NCBI GenBank assembly: GCA_013824055.1
Contig: PNNE01000057.1
Span: 1 to 5,762 of the forward strand
From: Rhodobacter sp.
GTDB lineage: Bacteria; Pseudomonadota; Alphaproteobacteria; Rhodobacterales; Rhodobacteraceae
Direction: 5' to 3'
DNA length: 5,762 bases
A program made the position numbers and the translations under genes. The stretch's first letter is position 1, and each line of letters begins with the position of its first letter. Below the pieces are notes generated by a model. That model did no database searches, was not told the DNA's origin, and saw nothing but the letters and a program-made list of their open reading frames with translations. This document shows positions 4,765 to 5,762 of the stretch, one piece after another.

Positions 4765-5762
4765 ATGCAGAAACTTCGCCCCGACGACCCGATCGAGCTG
4801 GACAGTGCCGCCGCGTCGCTGTTCATGCCGATGCATCTGCTGCTGGACTCCGAGGGCCGCGCGATCAGCTACGGGCCGACGCTGGCGCGGGTGCTGCGCC
4901 CGGACGCGGTGCCCGGCGCGCGGTTCGAGGATCTGTTCGAGGTGCGCTCGCCCGGGGGGGCAGTCACGATCGGTCAGGTTCTGGCGCGGGGGGCCAATCG
5001 CTTTCGCCTGCTGCCGCGCAAGGGTGTGCGCATCGGGCTGAGGGGCCTTGGCCACCGCCTGCCGGGATCCGGGCGCATCCTGCTGAACCTGTCGTTCGGG
5101 ATCGACCTGACCACGGCGGTGCGCGATCTGGCGCTGACGGACGCCGATTTCGCCGCGACCGATCTGGCGATGGAACTGCTCTACTTGGCCGAGGCCAACG
5201 CCGCCGTCACGCAGGAGCTGCGGGGGCTGAACCTGCGGCTGGAAGGCGCGCGGATGGCGGCCGAGGAGGAGGCGATGACCGACCCCTTGACCGGCCTGCG
5301 CAACCGCCGCGCGGCCGACCTGGTGCTGGAGCGGCTCTGTGCCGCGCGGGCTGGCTTCGGGCTGCTGCACATGGACCTGGATTTCTTCAAGGCGGTCAAC
5401 GATGCGCTGGGTCATGCTGCGGGCGACTTCGTGCTGAGCAGTGTCGGCCGCATCCTGCGCGAACAGCTGCGGGCCGAGGATTGCGCCGCCCGGATCGGTG
5501 GCGACGAGTTCGTGGTGATCCTTGCCGGTCGGACCGAACCAAAGCTGCTGCAGACCATCGCCGAGCGGATCATCGCCCGCATCAGCGAGCCGATGGAGTT
5601 CGAGGGGCAGCTTTGCAATGTCTCGGCCAGTATCGGCATCGTCCGGTCGCTTGACCTGGCGGTGCTTGAACCCGCGCAGCTTCTTGCCGCAGCGGACCGT
5701 GCGCTTTATGCGGCCAAGCACGCGGGCCGCAGCCGGGCGGTGCTGCTGGTCCCGCGCGCGGA
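4765..5762 (+). CDS. Diguanylate cyclase with N-terminal H-NOX-associated domain (3' partial)
   Basis: The predicted reaction is 2 GTP to cyclic di-GMP in the cytoplasm, under control of the H-NOX-like protein encoded just upstream. The frame is open to the window edge, giving 332 codons. Residues 15-115 resemble the HNOBA (PAS-like, H-NOX-associated) domain: FMPMHLLLDSEGRAISYGPTL and GARFEDLFEVRSPGG fit the family pattern. Residues 130-170 form a charged helical linker, probably a coiled coil. The GGDEF domain spans about 170-330. It has DPLTGLRNRR at 173-182, the metal-binding MDLDFFKAVND at 203-213, active-site GGDEF at 245-249, and ASIGI at 288-292. The end has ADRALYAAKHAGRSR. The inhibitory site RxxD (R236-A-E-D239) lies exactly five residues before GGDEF, so product inhibition is expected. 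No membrane segment is seen. The catalytic domain looks nearly complete; whether a further domain such as EAL follows cannot be seen. In soluble guanylate cyclase the same H-NOX, PAS-like, coiled-coil, cyclase order sits in one chain. Confidence 0.92.
   Translation, partial: MQKLRPDDPIELDSAAASLFMPMHLLLDSEGRAISYGPTLARVLRPDAVPGARFEDLFEVRSPGGAVTIGQVLARGANRFRLLPRKGVRIGLRGLGHRLPGSGRILLNLSFGIDLTTAVRDLALTDADFAATDLAMELLYLAEANAAVTQELRGLNLRLEGARMAAEEEAMTDPLTGLRNRRAADLVLERLCAARAGFGLLHMDLDFFKAVNDALGHAAGDFVLSSVGRILREQLRAEDCAARIGGDEFVVILAGRTEPKLLQTIAERIIARISEPMEFEGQLCNVSASIGIVRSLDLAVLEPAQLLAAADRALYAAKHAGRSRAVLLVPRA

Noticed and set aside
4954..4960. Run of seven G in the cyclase coding region as a phase-variation site
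   Set aside because: The frame is intact through it and a run of seven is not exceptional in DNA this GC-rich.
4659..5654. A 331-codon + strand frame overlapping the cyclase
   Set aside because: It is rich in Gly, Ala and Arg without motifs, and the overlapping frame from 4765 encodes a clear GGDEF protein.
1729..5721. A 1330-codon open frame on the minus strand across most of the window
   Set aside because: It lies antisense to five well-supported genes. Its product is dominated by Arg, Gln, His and Pro with no recognisable domain, which is the usual shadow of GC-rich codon bias on the opposite strand.

Overview
The window is a GC-rich, densely coding stretch with every gene on the + strand. 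Codon use and protein families point to an alphaproteobacterium of the Rhodobacterales (Rhodobacter/Paracoccus-like). This rests on the LolCD type, the DUF4153 membrane protein family and the H-NOX/diguanylate-cyclase pair, recognised from memory rather than by a search.

Positions 1-2211 look like one transcription unit. It starts with the C-terminal part of a lipoprotein-releasing permease (LolC/LolE type), cut by the window edge. The permease stop overlaps the start of lolD, the ATPase. Then, after 49 bases that include a candidate FNR-type box, comes a small lipoprotein c-type cytochrome. A GC-rich hairpin begins in the cytochrome stop codon and probably ends this unit. LolCD extracts lipoproteins from the inner membrane, and the cytochrome has a lipobox, so it is itself a possible client.

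Positions 2191-2367 are non-coding apart from that hairpin. A second unit follows: a 573-residue multi-pass membrane protein of the DUF4153 family, then an H-NOX-like protein and a diguanylate cyclase that runs off the 3' edge. The DUF4153 stop lies in a 17-bp tandem repeat that forms three overlapping stop/start ATGA minicistrons leading up to the H-NOX gene. The cyclase carries an N-terminal H-NOX-associated (PAS-like) region, a helical linker and a GGDEF domain with an intact inhibitory site. Together the last two genes reproduce the domain order of soluble guanylate cyclase, split over two polypeptides and making c-di-GMP instead of cGMP.

The most notable point is that the H-NOX protein keeps the fold-defining sequence but has proline where the iron-binding histidine belongs, and its YxSxR haem-propionate motif is reduced to CxSxL. 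It may therefore sense something other than haem-bound NO, or bind haem differently.
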